A DNA stretch of 64,000 nt from assembly GCF_002370355.1 (NCBI RefSeq), contig NZ_AP017929.1, forward strand, positions 620,001 through 684,000. The letters are read 5' to 3'. This document shows positions 52,776-64,000 of the stretch, in pieces. The notes beneath the pieces are model-generated. The model searched no databases, had not been told where the DNA came from, and saw nothing but the letters and a program-made list of their open reading frames with translations. Numbering within the stretch: the first letter of the stretch is position 1; each line of letters opens with the position of its first letter. The stretch is from Latilactobacillus sakei subsp. sakei DSM 20017 = JCM 1157. GTDB lineage: Bacteria > Bacillota > Bacilli > Lactobacillales > Lactobacillaceae. A program made the position numbers and the translations under genes.

Positions 52776-54440
52776 ATGATTGGTTTAAAAAATTTTTATC
52801 GTCAACACGTTGTAACTGTAACGTTCTTATTTTTTCTAATCGTTAGTATCGCAATGGTCGCCATTGTTTATTTACAACCTAATAAGATTTTATCTGGGGC
52901 CGATTATCATTTTCACATGAATAGAGTGGAGAACTTAGCGCTCTCAATTAAGCATGGCGATTTTTTCCCTAAAATAAGTTACTTTTTCATTGGTGGGATG
53001 GGTTATGCTGCGAGTCTTTTTTATCCAGATACATTTCTTTATCTACCAGCTATTTTAAGAGTGCTGGGCTTGTCGATTAAAGAAAGTTTCGTGATCTTCG
53101 CAATTTTTATCAATTTAAGTACTTTTCTGGTGACTTACGGTTCTGGTAAATTAGCAGGGTTTAGTAGGAAGAAGGCCTTAATCTTTGCTTTACTGTATGG
53201 TCTTAGTATCTATCGTTTTGCTGACCTAGTTAACCGTCAGGCAATCGGGGAAGTCATCGCGCTGACCTTTTTTCCGTTAGTCATTGTAATGATGACCAGG
53301 TTGAAGTCTGGTAAGCACCAGCATTGGTACCTGCTAGCTGTGGGGATGGTTGCGATTGGTTACAGCCATATGATTTCTGTAGAAATGATGGGTATTTTCA
53401 TCGTGATCTACACGTTGTTGAACCTTAAGACGCTCTACAAAAATGGTAGTTTTAAGTATTTAATAGCATCCGGTGGGTTGTCACTTGGCCTATTAGCGCA
53501 TTACTTCTTAGCCGTGGGCGAACAAATGGCAACGACAACGTTTCAAGTTTCTGCTCAACCGCTAGCCTTTTTATCAGACCGCACGCTAGCTTTTAAAGAA
53601 GTGGTCCGTAATTCGTTAACCAACGCCGTTTTCCACGCGAATACAGTCAATGTTGGAATCACGATTTTGTTAGGATTGGGAGTAGCGTGTTACCTATTCT
53701 GGCGGTCCAAAAATGACGGTGATTTAATTGTGATCGCACTCGGCCTGTTTATAATGGTCACGCCATTGATGCCTTGGCAATTATTCGACCATACGATTAT
53801 TAATACAATCCAATTTCCATGGCGTTTTTTTGCAATCATCACAGCAATCGTCAGTTACTTGATTGCCAAGGATGATTTGCAATTATTGAATAATAAGTAC
53901 TATTTCTACGCTATTATTCTGATGTTAGGCGTCGGAAATGTCATTTATGCGACAAACAGTATTCAAAATCAAAGTTGGCGTTTTAGAACCAATGCGCAAT
54001 ACAATCAACCTAATCCGTACTATATTGGTGCAGGGCATGAGTATCTACCCGAACAGACGGATTATCAAAAGATTTTGAAGCATAAAAAGCAAGTGATTCA
54101 GTATCAACCTGCTAAAGTCAAAATAGCCAATGTCCGGCATACATGGGGGCAGTATCAATTCGAATTTACGACGCTTAAGCACCAAAAAGCGGTTGTCGAG
54201 GTCCCGTTTATTTATTACAAGGGCTACGTTGCTACCATTAACCATGAGAAACGATTGATACCGATGCAAATGAATCCTCAAAATGGCTTAACGCAAATTA
54301 CCTTAAAGGGCAGTGGGCAGGTGACGGTCTTTTACCAGCAAACGCCGCTTCAAAAGGTGGGGCACGTGATTAGTGTAGTTAGTCTGATTTCTTTGATAAT
54401 GATTATTTACAAGGCGCAATCTAACAAAAAGCTTTACTAA
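52776..54440 (+). CDS. Polytopic membrane protein, GT-C glycosyltransferase-like
   Basis: The 554-residue protein has about 11 hydrophobic helices in its first 400 residues and a soluble C-terminal domain (about 400-530), then one last helix. The first extracytoplasmic loop has GADYHFHMNRVE (about 40-51). This D-x-x-F-H type motif in a loop after helix 1 recalls the catalytic Asp region of GT-C membrane glycosyltransferases (YfhO and related families), which transfer sugars from lipid carriers. ATG 52776 has GAGG 8 nt upstream; an in-frame GTG 52767 overlaps that site. It stands alone. Its biochemical role is unproven. Confidence 0.8.
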   Translation: MIGLKNFYRQHVVTVTFLFFLIVSIAMVAIVYLQPNKILSGADYHFHMNRVENLALSIKHGDFFPKISYFFIGGMGYAASLFYPDTFLYLPAILRVLGLSIKESFVIFAIFINLSTFLVTYGSGKLAGFSRKKALIFALLYGLSIYRFADLVNRQAIGEVIALTFFPLVIVMMTRLKSGKHQHWYLLAVGMVAIGYSHMISVEMMGIFIVIYTLLNLKTLYKNGSFKYLIASGGLSLGLLAHYFLAVGEQMATTTFQVSAQPLAFLSDRTLAFKEVVRNSLTNAVFHANTVNVGITILLGLGVACYLFWRSKNDGDLIVIALGLFIMVTPLMPWQLFDHTIINTIQFPWRFFAIITAIVSYLIAKDDLQLLNNKYYFYAIILMLGVGNVIYATNSIQNQSWRFRTNAQYNQPNPYYIGAGHEYLPEQTDYQKILKHKKQVIQYQPAKVKIANVRHTWGQYQFEFTTLKHQKAVVEVPFIYYKGYVATINHEKRLIPMQMNPQNGLTQITLKGSGQVTVFYQQTPLQKVGHVISVVSLISLIMIIYKAQSNKKLY

Positions 54441-54457
54441 GTTAGTAAAGCTTTTTT
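54426..54457 (+). terminator. Terminator overlapping the stop of the GT-C-like gene
   Basis: AAAAAGCTTTACTAA pairs with TTAGTAAAGCTTTTT. The TAA stop is inside the left arm. Confidence 0.85.
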
Positions 54458-54525
54458 ATTTTTAGTAAAAACAATGTTTTTATACGATTATTTTACTAAT
54501 AAAATCCATTTTTTTAATTTTTACT

Positions 54526-54570
54526 AACTTGATGGCTATCAAGTTCTTTCAATTCGGGGCCTTCTATAAT
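54526..54570 (+). promoter_or_regulatory. FNR/FLP-type box and promoter of the metal ATPase gene
   Basis: AACTTGATGGCTATCAAGTT (54526-54545) contains a consensus FNR box TTGAT-N4-ATCAA (54529-54542). The -10 TATAAT starts at 54565. The box centre lies 41.5 nt before the predicted start point, the class II activator position, and there is no good -35. Confidence 0.82.
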
Positions 54571-54600
54571 GGAGACAACAGATAGAAAGAAGGGATTCAA

Positions 54601-56463
54601 ATGCGATTTCAAAGATGGTTGCAGGCGGTTAAGAATCAAATAGCGTTGGCCGTGGGGGTCTTAATTGCGGTGGCTTATGGTTGGTACTGGTTAGGTGGGC
54701 CGGTTGTTGTGATGCAAGGGTTACTGTTGGTTGCTTCAGTGCTTGGGGTGGCGCCAATTTTGATGCAGGCTTACCAAGCCTTGAAGGTCAAAGTGGTGAG
54801 CATCGATTTATTGGTGACCATTGCGGTGATCGGGGCCTTTGTTATTGGTGAATTCAACGAATCGGCGATTGTAACCTTTTTGTTCTTATTCGGGAGTTAT
54901 CTTGAACAACGAACACTTAAAAAGACTCGAGAATCAATCCGGTCATTATCGGAGATGGCACCTCAAACCGCACAAGTGGTTGCAGATGACGGCACTGTGG
55001 CGGCAGTCGATGTTGACGATGTGGCAATTGGCGATCACGTTTTAGTCAAAGCGGGTGGTCAGGTGCCGGTCGATGGGACGGTTATCACGGGAAGTGCCTT
55101 TGTTAATGAAGCCAGTATCACGGGTGAAGCGCAGCTGGTTAAAAAAGAAGTTGGCGCCAGCGTCTATTCCGGCGCGATTGTCGACAATGGCACACTGACC
55201 GTAGTCGCTAATCAAGTTGGGGATGACACGACTTTTGCCCAAATTGTTGAATTGGTGGAAGAAGCGCAGGATAGTAAATCACCGGCGGAGAAGTTTATCG
55301 ACCGTTTTGCGACTTACTACACACCCGCAGTGTTGGTATTAGCGTTAGTGGTCGGCTTGATCACACGCGATTTTAAATTAGCGATTACGATTTTAGTGTT
55401 GGGTTGCCCAGGCGCCTTAGTGATTGGTGCGCCAGTTTCAATCGTTGCCGGGATTGGTAACGGTGCGAAAAACGGCGTCTTGATTAAAGGCGGCGAGGTA
55501 GTTAACACGATGGCCGGGATCGATACAATGGTTTTCGATAAGACGGGGACGCTCACTAAAGGCGAAACGGCAGTAGCGCAAGTTGTGAACTATGCGACTG
55601 ATGAAGCGACTGTTTTGAAATTAGCCGCAGCCGTCGAAAAGCAATCGGATCATCCATTAGCGCTGGCGGTGGTTAGTTATGCTCAACAACAAGGCTTAAC
55701 GGCTTTACCGATTGTCACTCACATTGAAACGCTCAAAGGACTGGGCGTTAAAGCCCAAGTTGGGGAACAATTGGTTCGAATTGGCCGCGCGCAGTTATTG
55801 ACTGACGCCGGTATTATCATTGATGAGCAACAACGCGCGGCGATTGAAGCCAGTCAACGGGCTGGGCAATCAACGGTGTTGGTGGCGATTAATCAAACGT
55901 TGGCACTGATTATCGGGATTGCGGATACGGTGAAACCAGAAGCCAAAGCAGCTTTGGCCCGTTTGAGAAAGGCCGGTGTTAAAAATCTTGTGATGCTGAC
56001 CGGGGATAATGAACAAACAGCGGCAGCCATTGCCCGCGAAGTGGGGATCACAGAATTTCACGCGAACTTGTTACCAGCGGAGAAGGTTGATTATTTGAAG
56101 ACGTATCAAGCAAAAGGCCAAAAAGTTGCCTTTATCGGGGATGGCATCAATGATAGTCCCTCATTAGCGCTTGCGGACATTGGGATCGCGATGGGTTCCG
56201 GCACAGATGTCGCAATTGAAACGTCGGATATTGTATTGATGCAATCGACACTTTCTGAAGTCGTCTACGCCGATTACCTCACTAAGGCGACAGCCCGTAA
56301 TACGGTCCAAAACATCGTAATTGCGGTTGGAACGGTCGCGTTACTTCTATTAGGATTGATTTTAGGTTACGTTCAAATGGCCAGTGGGATGTTGGTTCAC
56401 GAAATCAGCATTTTAGTCGTCATTTTAAACGCGATGCGCTTAATTCGGTTTAAAGTTCGCTAA
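54601..56463 (+). CDS. Heavy-metal P1B-type ATPase with CPG motif
   Basis: The 620-residue pump has the P-type core: TGE actuator motif (SITGEAQ), phosphorylation site DKTGTLTKG (Asp313), a nucleotide-binding HP motif (DHPLAL) and the hinge GDGINDSPSLA. The metal-site motif in membrane helix 6 is Cys269-Pro270-Gly271 (LGCPGALVIG) rather than CPC, SPC or CPH. No N-terminal HMA domain is present; a separate HMA chaperone is encoded next. The substrate cannot be assigned from the motif alone; iron or other divalent metals are possible given the Dps neighbour. Its promoter carries an FNR-type box. Confidence 0.9.
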   Translation: MRFQRWLQAVKNQIALAVGVLIAVAYGWYWLGGPVVVMQGLLLVASVLGVAPILMQAYQALKVKVVSIDLLVTIAVIGAFVIGEFNESAIVTFLFLFGSYLEQRTLKKTRESIRSLSEMAPQTAQVVADDGTVAAVDVDDVAIGDHVLVKAGGQVPVDGTVITGSAFVNEASITGEAQLVKKEVGASVYSGAIVDNGTLTVVANQVGDDTTFAQIVELVEEAQDSKSPAEKFIDRFATYYTPAVLVLALVVGLITRDFKLAITILVLGCPGALVIGAPVSIVAGIGNGAKNGVLIKGGEVVNTMAGIDTMVFDKTGTLTKGETAVAQVVNYATDEATVLKLAAAVEKQSDHPLALAVVSYAQQQGLTALPIVTHIETLKGLGVKAQVGEQLVRIGRAQLLTDAGIIIDEQQRAAIEASQRAGQSTVLVAINQTLALIIGIADTVKPEAKAALARLRKAGVKNLVMLTGDNEQTAAAIAREVGITEFHANLLPAEKVDYLKTYQAKGQKVAFIGDGINDSPSLALADIGIAMGSGTDVAIETSDIVLMQSTLSEVVYADYLTKATARNTVQNIVIAVGTVALLLLGLILGYVQMASGMLVHEISILVVILNAMRLIRFKVR

Positions 56464-56465
56464 AC

Positions 56466-56507
56466 TTGATGGCGATCAATTTTTAATCATGCGACTAGCA
56501 GTATAGT
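56466..56507 (+). promoter_or_regulatory. Second FNR/FLP-type box and promoter (HMA-Dps-FLP genes)
   Basis: TTGATGGCGATCAA (56466-56479) and the -10 TATAGT (56502-56507) have exactly the same spacing (36 nt start to start) as at the ATPase promoter. The box starts 3 nt after the ATPase stop. Confidence 0.82.
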
Positions 56508-56541
56508 GAAGGTACCAAATGAAGAAAAGGTGGTTTTTGTT

Positions 56542-56763
56542 ATGGCGAAGTTAGTAATGCAATTAGATGAACTCTCATGTCCATCATGTATGCAAAAGAT
56601 TCAAGCGGGTGTCAGTCAACAAGCAGGCGTCGAATCGGTCAAAGTGCTATTTAATGCAAGCAAAGTTAAAACTGAATATGATGAAACAACGACTAACCCA
56701 GAACAATTGACCCAAGTGGTTACGGATCTGGGCTACAACGTTAAAAGTGTGAAGGTTAAATAG
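56542..56763 (+). CDS. Heavy-metal-associated (HMA) domain chaperone
   Basis: This 73-residue single ferredoxin-like HMA domain carries the metal-binding CPSC motif (LSCPSCMQKI, Cys14 and Cys17 in the mature numbering from ATG 56542) and a VTDLGYNVKSV end. CopZ-like proteins deliver soft metals to P1B ATPases, here the one just upstream that lacks its own HMA domain. ATG 56542 has AAAGGTGG 8 nt upstream. Confidence 0.9.
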   Translation: MAKLVMQLDELSCPSCMQKIQAGVSQQAGVESVKVLFNASKVKTEYDETTTNPEQLTQVVTDLGYNVKSVKVK

Positions 56764-56774
56764 GGGGCATTGAG

Positions 56775-57323
56775 ATGTTAACAACAGCGGCAATTGAAGA
56801 ACGTTACCAAGCAGAACTGAAACAAGCGGATGTGGATCACCATACACCAACAGCTGGTGCAATGATCGGCCACATTATGGCTAATCTCACAATCCAACGG
56901 CGCAAACTCCGTCAGATGAAGTGGTCTACCAAAGGGATTGATAATGGCACCTTCAAGGCACAAGTGGCAACTTTATTAACAGAAAATGATATGCTATTAG
57001 ATAAGACGGCTGAACGATTGTTGGATGAGGGCGAAGTAATCCCGACGACCCAAGCGGAATACACTGAATACGGGATGCTTACTGAAAATGCCCGCATCAA
57101 GTATTGGGATGTGCCAGCTATGCTGGCGGAATTGGTCAACGATTTTAACACCGCCAACCTATTCGTATCACGGGCGATCAAGCTCGCCCAAAAAGAAGAA
57201 CGATTTGCTTTGGCAGCTGATATGGTTGATATGCTAGGTTATAACCAACATCAAATTCGTGTATTGCAGAGCCAACTCGGTAAGGATGCACGTGAAGGCT
57301 TAGATGAAGAAGATGATGACTAA
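56775..57323 (+). CDS. Dps-like ferritin-family protein
   Basis: The 182-residue helical protein has the Dps/bacterioferritin-like pattern: a conserved helix start AGAMIGHIMANLTIQRRKLRQMKW, with His-x-x-x-x-N-like dinuclear-site candidates, LTENDMLLDKTAERLLDEGEVIPTT, and DFNTANLFVSRAIKLAQKEERFALAADMVDML. Dps proteins oxidise iron with H2O2 and shield DNA. The acidic tail (LDEEDDD) is unusual. It lies 11 nt after the HMA gene and 18 nt before the FLP regulator. Confidence 0.82.
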   Translation: MLTTAAIEERYQAELKQADVDHHTPTAGAMIGHIMANLTIQRRKLRQMKWSTKGIDNGTFKAQVATLLTENDMLLDKTAERLLDEGEVIPTTQAEYTEYGMLTENARIKYWDVPAMLAELVNDFNTANLFVSRAIKLAQKEERFALAADMVDMLGYNQHQIRVLQSQLGKDAREGLDEEDDD

Positions 57324-57341
57324 ATAGAAGGAAGTGGGCGT

Positions 57342-58010
57342 GTGGCAACTATTGAACAACATATTTGTGCAGAACTAGTACCGATATTTAGTCACCTTAA
57401 TCACAACAGTCTCCTGAAGATTTCGGCATTAACGCACCACGAAAAGATTACTAAGGGTCAGCAAGTCATTAGTCCGACTGCGCAAAAACGCCTAGTGATT
57501 CTGGCTAGTGGGAGTATTAAGGTTTATCAATTATCCGCAGCGGGTAAAGAACAACTATTGCGGATTATGGAACCGGGGGACTTTGAAGGTGAGAAGTTGC
57601 TCTTTACGAATCAGGAGGAACAAGTATATGGTGAGGCACTCCAAGACAGTGTAATCTGCACATTGCCGCGCGCACCTTTTCAAGAACTACTATTAACTTA
57701 TCCGGAAATTAGTTTGAAACTTTTAGAAGTAACGGCTAATAAGATGATTAAGTTGGAACAACAAGCTAATCTGATGAATATCGAATCGGTTGAATCGCGA
57801 ATTGTGACTTATCTATTGGCTTTGGTGAAGGTCAGTGAGGCGTTGACGGTTAAAATCCCGATGAAGTTAAAAGAATTAGCCACTTATATTGGAACAACGC
57901 CGGAAACTTTATCGCGGCAATTGAAGCAATTAGAACAGCGGCAATTGATAAAAAGACAAGGTCGACAGGTTGAAATATTAGATTATGAACGCTTGGAAGA
58001 CTTCTATTAG
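57342..58010 (+). CDS. CRP/FNR family regulator, FLP-like redox-responsive
   Basis: The 222-residue protein has a cyclic-nucleotide-binding-like beta-roll (about 10-115), a dimer helix (about 118-140) and a winged helix with recognition helix ETLSRQLKQL (about 184-193). The E-x2-S-R pattern reads FNR-type TTGAT half sites. It has no Fe-S cysteine cluster. Its two cysteines, Cys9 and Cys106, are 97 residues apart, the same spacing as the redox pair (Cys5, Cys102) described for Lactobacillus casei FLP. The start is GTG 57342 with AAGGAAG upstream. It probably controls the two boxes upstream of its own operon. Confidence 0.88.
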   Translation: MATIEQHICAELVPIFSHLNHNSLLKISALTHHEKITKGQQVISPTAQKRLVILASGSIKVYQLSAAGKEQLLRIMEPGDFEGEKLLFTNQEEQVYGEALQDSVICTLPRAPFQELLLTYPEISLKLLEVTANKMIKLEQQANLMNIESVESRIVTYLLALVKVSEALTVKIPMKLKELATYIGTTPETLSRQLKQLEQRQLIKRQGRQVEILDYERLEDFY

Positions 58011-58022
58011 TAGTGATTATGG

Positions 58023-58068
58023 CGTGTTGGTCAACAAATTTGAGAGATTTGTTGACCAACACGTTTTT
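58023..58068 (+). terminator. Strong terminator after the FLP gene
   Basis: A perfect 17-bp stem (CGTGTTGGTCAACAAAT and complement) with a 7-nt loop, followed by T5. Confidence 0.92.
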
Positions 58069-58231
58069 CACCTATACCAATTCGTTGAAATAGTGGCGAA
58101 ATCGCGATTTATAAGTGTTGTAAGGGATAATCAGTAGCGCAATTAGGGATGCTTTTTAGTGGATTAAAACGTTTTTTTTAAGCTTGGCAAAGGTTATTTT
58201 CAAGTTTTTTAAAAAATATTGAAAATAGTGA

Positions 58232-58260
58232 TTGACGTTGTCCCACTAGGATGGTAAGAT
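58232..58260 (+). promoter_or_regulatory. rRNA operon promoter P1
   Basis: TTGACG and TAAGAT are separated by 17 nt. Confidence 0.75.
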
Positions 58261-58325
58261 ATTCTATGTTGTCGAGAGATGAACGTGTGATTGAAAAGTT
58301 GATAAAAATTATTTTTAAAAAGTAG

Positions 58326-58354
58326 TTGACATCAGCTTGATCGCATGATATGAT
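58326..58354 (+). promoter_or_regulatory. rRNA operon promoter P2
   Basis: TTGACA and TATGAT are separated by 17 nt; this is the stronger of the two tandem promoters. The 180-nt leader that follows contains a small hairpin (GCCCTTCGGGGC). Confidence 0.85.
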
Positions 58355-58536
58355 TAATTGCGTTGCTTATGAGATTTTAAATTTTAAGTAACGGCGATTC
58401 ATATAAGGTAGACCTTTGAAAACTGAACAAAGTTTTGATAAACCAAATGTGTAGGGTCGCCCTTCGGGGCACAACATATTTGCGAAGTCAATTTCGCTAG
58501 CAAATAAATTAAGTAACAAAACAAGAGCTACAAACT

Positions 58537-60118
<1,582 letters not shown>

Positions 60119-60202
60119 ATAATACGGAAAACCTTGTACATTTGCGAAATCAAAACTTTGTTTAGTTTTGAGAGGTCTACTCTCATCATTAAGGACGTTT
60201 TT

Positions 60203-60276
<74 letters not shown>

Positions 60277-60302
60277 TTGTACCAATTTAATAGTTTCATT
60301 AT

Positions 60303-60375
60303 GGGGGATTAGCTCAGCTGGGAGAGCGCCTGCTTTGCACGCAGGAGGTCATCGGTTCGATCCCGTTATCCTCCA
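60303..60375 (+). tRNA. tRNA-Ala (TGC)
   Basis: Cloverleaf GGGGGAT...ATCCTCC-A with anticodon TGC, second tRNA of the 16S-23S spacer. Confidence 0.97.
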
Positions 60376-60547
60376 TTGATGACAATAGTCATCGTAACTT
60401 TGTTCTTTGAAAACTGGATAATAAGTAATATATTAGTTTTAAAAGCCGAGAAAAACATTGCGTTTTAAAGAGTTTTTTAATAATAGAAATATGAATTAGT
60501 TCATATCGCTAAACTCAAATAATAACCCTTTACCGTAGGTAAAGATA

Positions 60548-63466
<2,919 letters not shown>

Positions 63467-63556
63467 AGGTGCAATGTTAGGCTTTTGAAATGAAAATATT
63501 ACTTATTATGCAGTTTTGAGAGAACGAAGTTCTTCTCAGTGCGCAAGCACAAATAG

Positions 63557-63673
63557 TGTGGTGGCGATAGCAAGAAGGATACACCTGTTCCCATGTCGAA
63601 CACAGTAGTTAAGCTTCTTAGCGCCGATAGTAGTTGGTGGGAAACTACCTGCGAGGATAGGACGTTGCCACGC
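63557..63673 (+). rRNA. 5S ribosomal RNA
   Basis: Contains TGTGGTGGCGATAGC at the 5' end, CCGAACACA-type loop (TGTCGAACACAGTAGTTAAGC) and GTTGCCACGC at the 3' end, 117 nt. Confidence 0.95.
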
Positions 63674-63683
63674 TATATTTAAT

Positions 63684-63756
63684 GGAGGTTTAGCTCAGTT
63701 GGGAGAGCGTCTGCCTTACAAGCAGAGGGTCACAGATTCGAGCCCTGTAACCTCCA
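63684..63756 (+). tRNA. tRNA-Val (TAC)
   Basis: Cloverleaf GGAGGTT...AACCTCC-A with anticodon TAC, 11 nt after 5S. Confidence 0.96.
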
Positions 63757-63758
63757 TT

Positions 63759-63831
63759 GAGTCGTTAGCTCAGTTGGTAGAGCATCTGACTTTTAATCAG
63801 AGGGTCGACAGTTCGAGCCTGTCACGACTCA
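63759..63831 (+). tRNA. tRNA-Lys (TTT)
   Basis: Cloverleaf GAGTCGT...ACGACTC-A with anticodon TTT. Confidence 0.96.
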
Positions 63832-63854
63832 TCGGCCAAGTTACACGCCAAAAT

Positions 63855-63938
63855 GCGGGTGTGGCGGAATTGGCAGACGCGCTAGATTTAGGTTCTAGTG
63901 TCTATATAGACGTGGGGGTTCAAGTCCCTTCACCCGCA
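63855..63938 (+). tRNA. tRNA-Leu (TAG)
   Basis: 84-nt class II tRNA, GCGGGTG...CACCCGC-A, anticodon TAG, with a long variable arm. Confidence 0.96.
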
Positions 63939-63973
63939 TTCAATTGAATATTCAATGAAAGTTATCTTATTAT

Positions 63974-64000
63974 GCCGACTTAGCTCAGTTGGTAGAGCAT
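63974..64000 (+). tRNA. tRNA-Thr, 5' part (cut by window edge)
   Basis: GCCGACTTAGCTCAGTTGG is the start of a tRNA whose acceptor and D arm match lactobacillar tRNA-Thr, usually fourth in this cluster. The anticodon is outside the window. Confidence 0.65.

Overview
The window looks like a low-GC lactic acid bacterium, most likely Latilactobacillus (Lactobacillus) sakei or a very close relative such as L. curvatus. The reasons are the 16S rRNA gene at the right end, frequent TTG/GTG starts behind strong GGAGG ribosome binding sites, T-box and lysine-riboswitch control, LPxTG and WxL surface proteins, and a meat-bacterium gene set (sucrose PTS, pyruvate oxidase, Dyp peroxidase, Dps). The species call is recognition from memory, not an alignment.

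Layout. 1-2.5 kb: 5' part of an alkyltransferase gene (ogt-like) and a MacB-like ABC exporter pair, all on the minus strand. 2.7-9.0 kb: an operon with an LPQTG-anchored alpha/alpha-toroid protein, a DUF4430 (transcobalamin C-terminal-like) protein, a complete ECF transporter (T, fused A-A, S) and an unknown membrane protein. This resembles a vertebrate cobalamin carrier split into two surface proteins and joined to an ECF importer. 9.1-20.9 kb: ordinary metabolism and stress genes (two MDR oxidoreductases, DUF975, TMEM175-like, Dyp peroxidase, pyruvate oxidase, TVP38, a T-box-controlled NhaC-family transporter, GNAT, Rrf2). Long imperfect-palindromic repeats sit directly after several stop codons here and again after serS.

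21.3-28.4 kb: a WxL surface-complex locus (WxL protein, lectin-WxL protein broken by an amber codon, DUF916/DUF3324 host protein), then a lysine-riboswitch lysP, then two 5'-truncated WxL-locus fragments meeting head to head at an apparent rearrangement junction. 28.7-34.4 kb: two paralogous Mga-like regulators around a deoxynucleoside kinase, then T-box-controlled serS. 34.6-41.9 kb: an ABC pair, a large YhgE/Pip protein with 84-bp internal repeats, a GntR regulator, and an SDR/MerR divergent pair with a MerR-type 19-bp-spacer promoter. 41.9-52.3 kb: carbohydrate genes: AraC regulator and GH36 alpha-galactosidase, then a divergent sucrose regulon (scrR-scrB left; scrA, GH13, scrK right) with near-identical operators on the two promoters.

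52.3-58.0 kb: a decayed lysozyme-like remnant, a GT-C-like membrane protein, and a metal/redox cluster (P1B-type ATPase with a CPG motif, HMA chaperone, Dps, FLP/FNR-type regulator). Two promoters of this cluster carry an FNR-type box at exactly the same distance from the -10. 58.2-64 kb: an rRNA operon with tandem promoters, 16S, tRNA-Ile, tRNA-Ala, 23S, 5S and a tRNA cluster (Val, Lys, Leu, partial Thr) that runs off the end. I saw no CRISPR array, prophage or intact insertion sequence.
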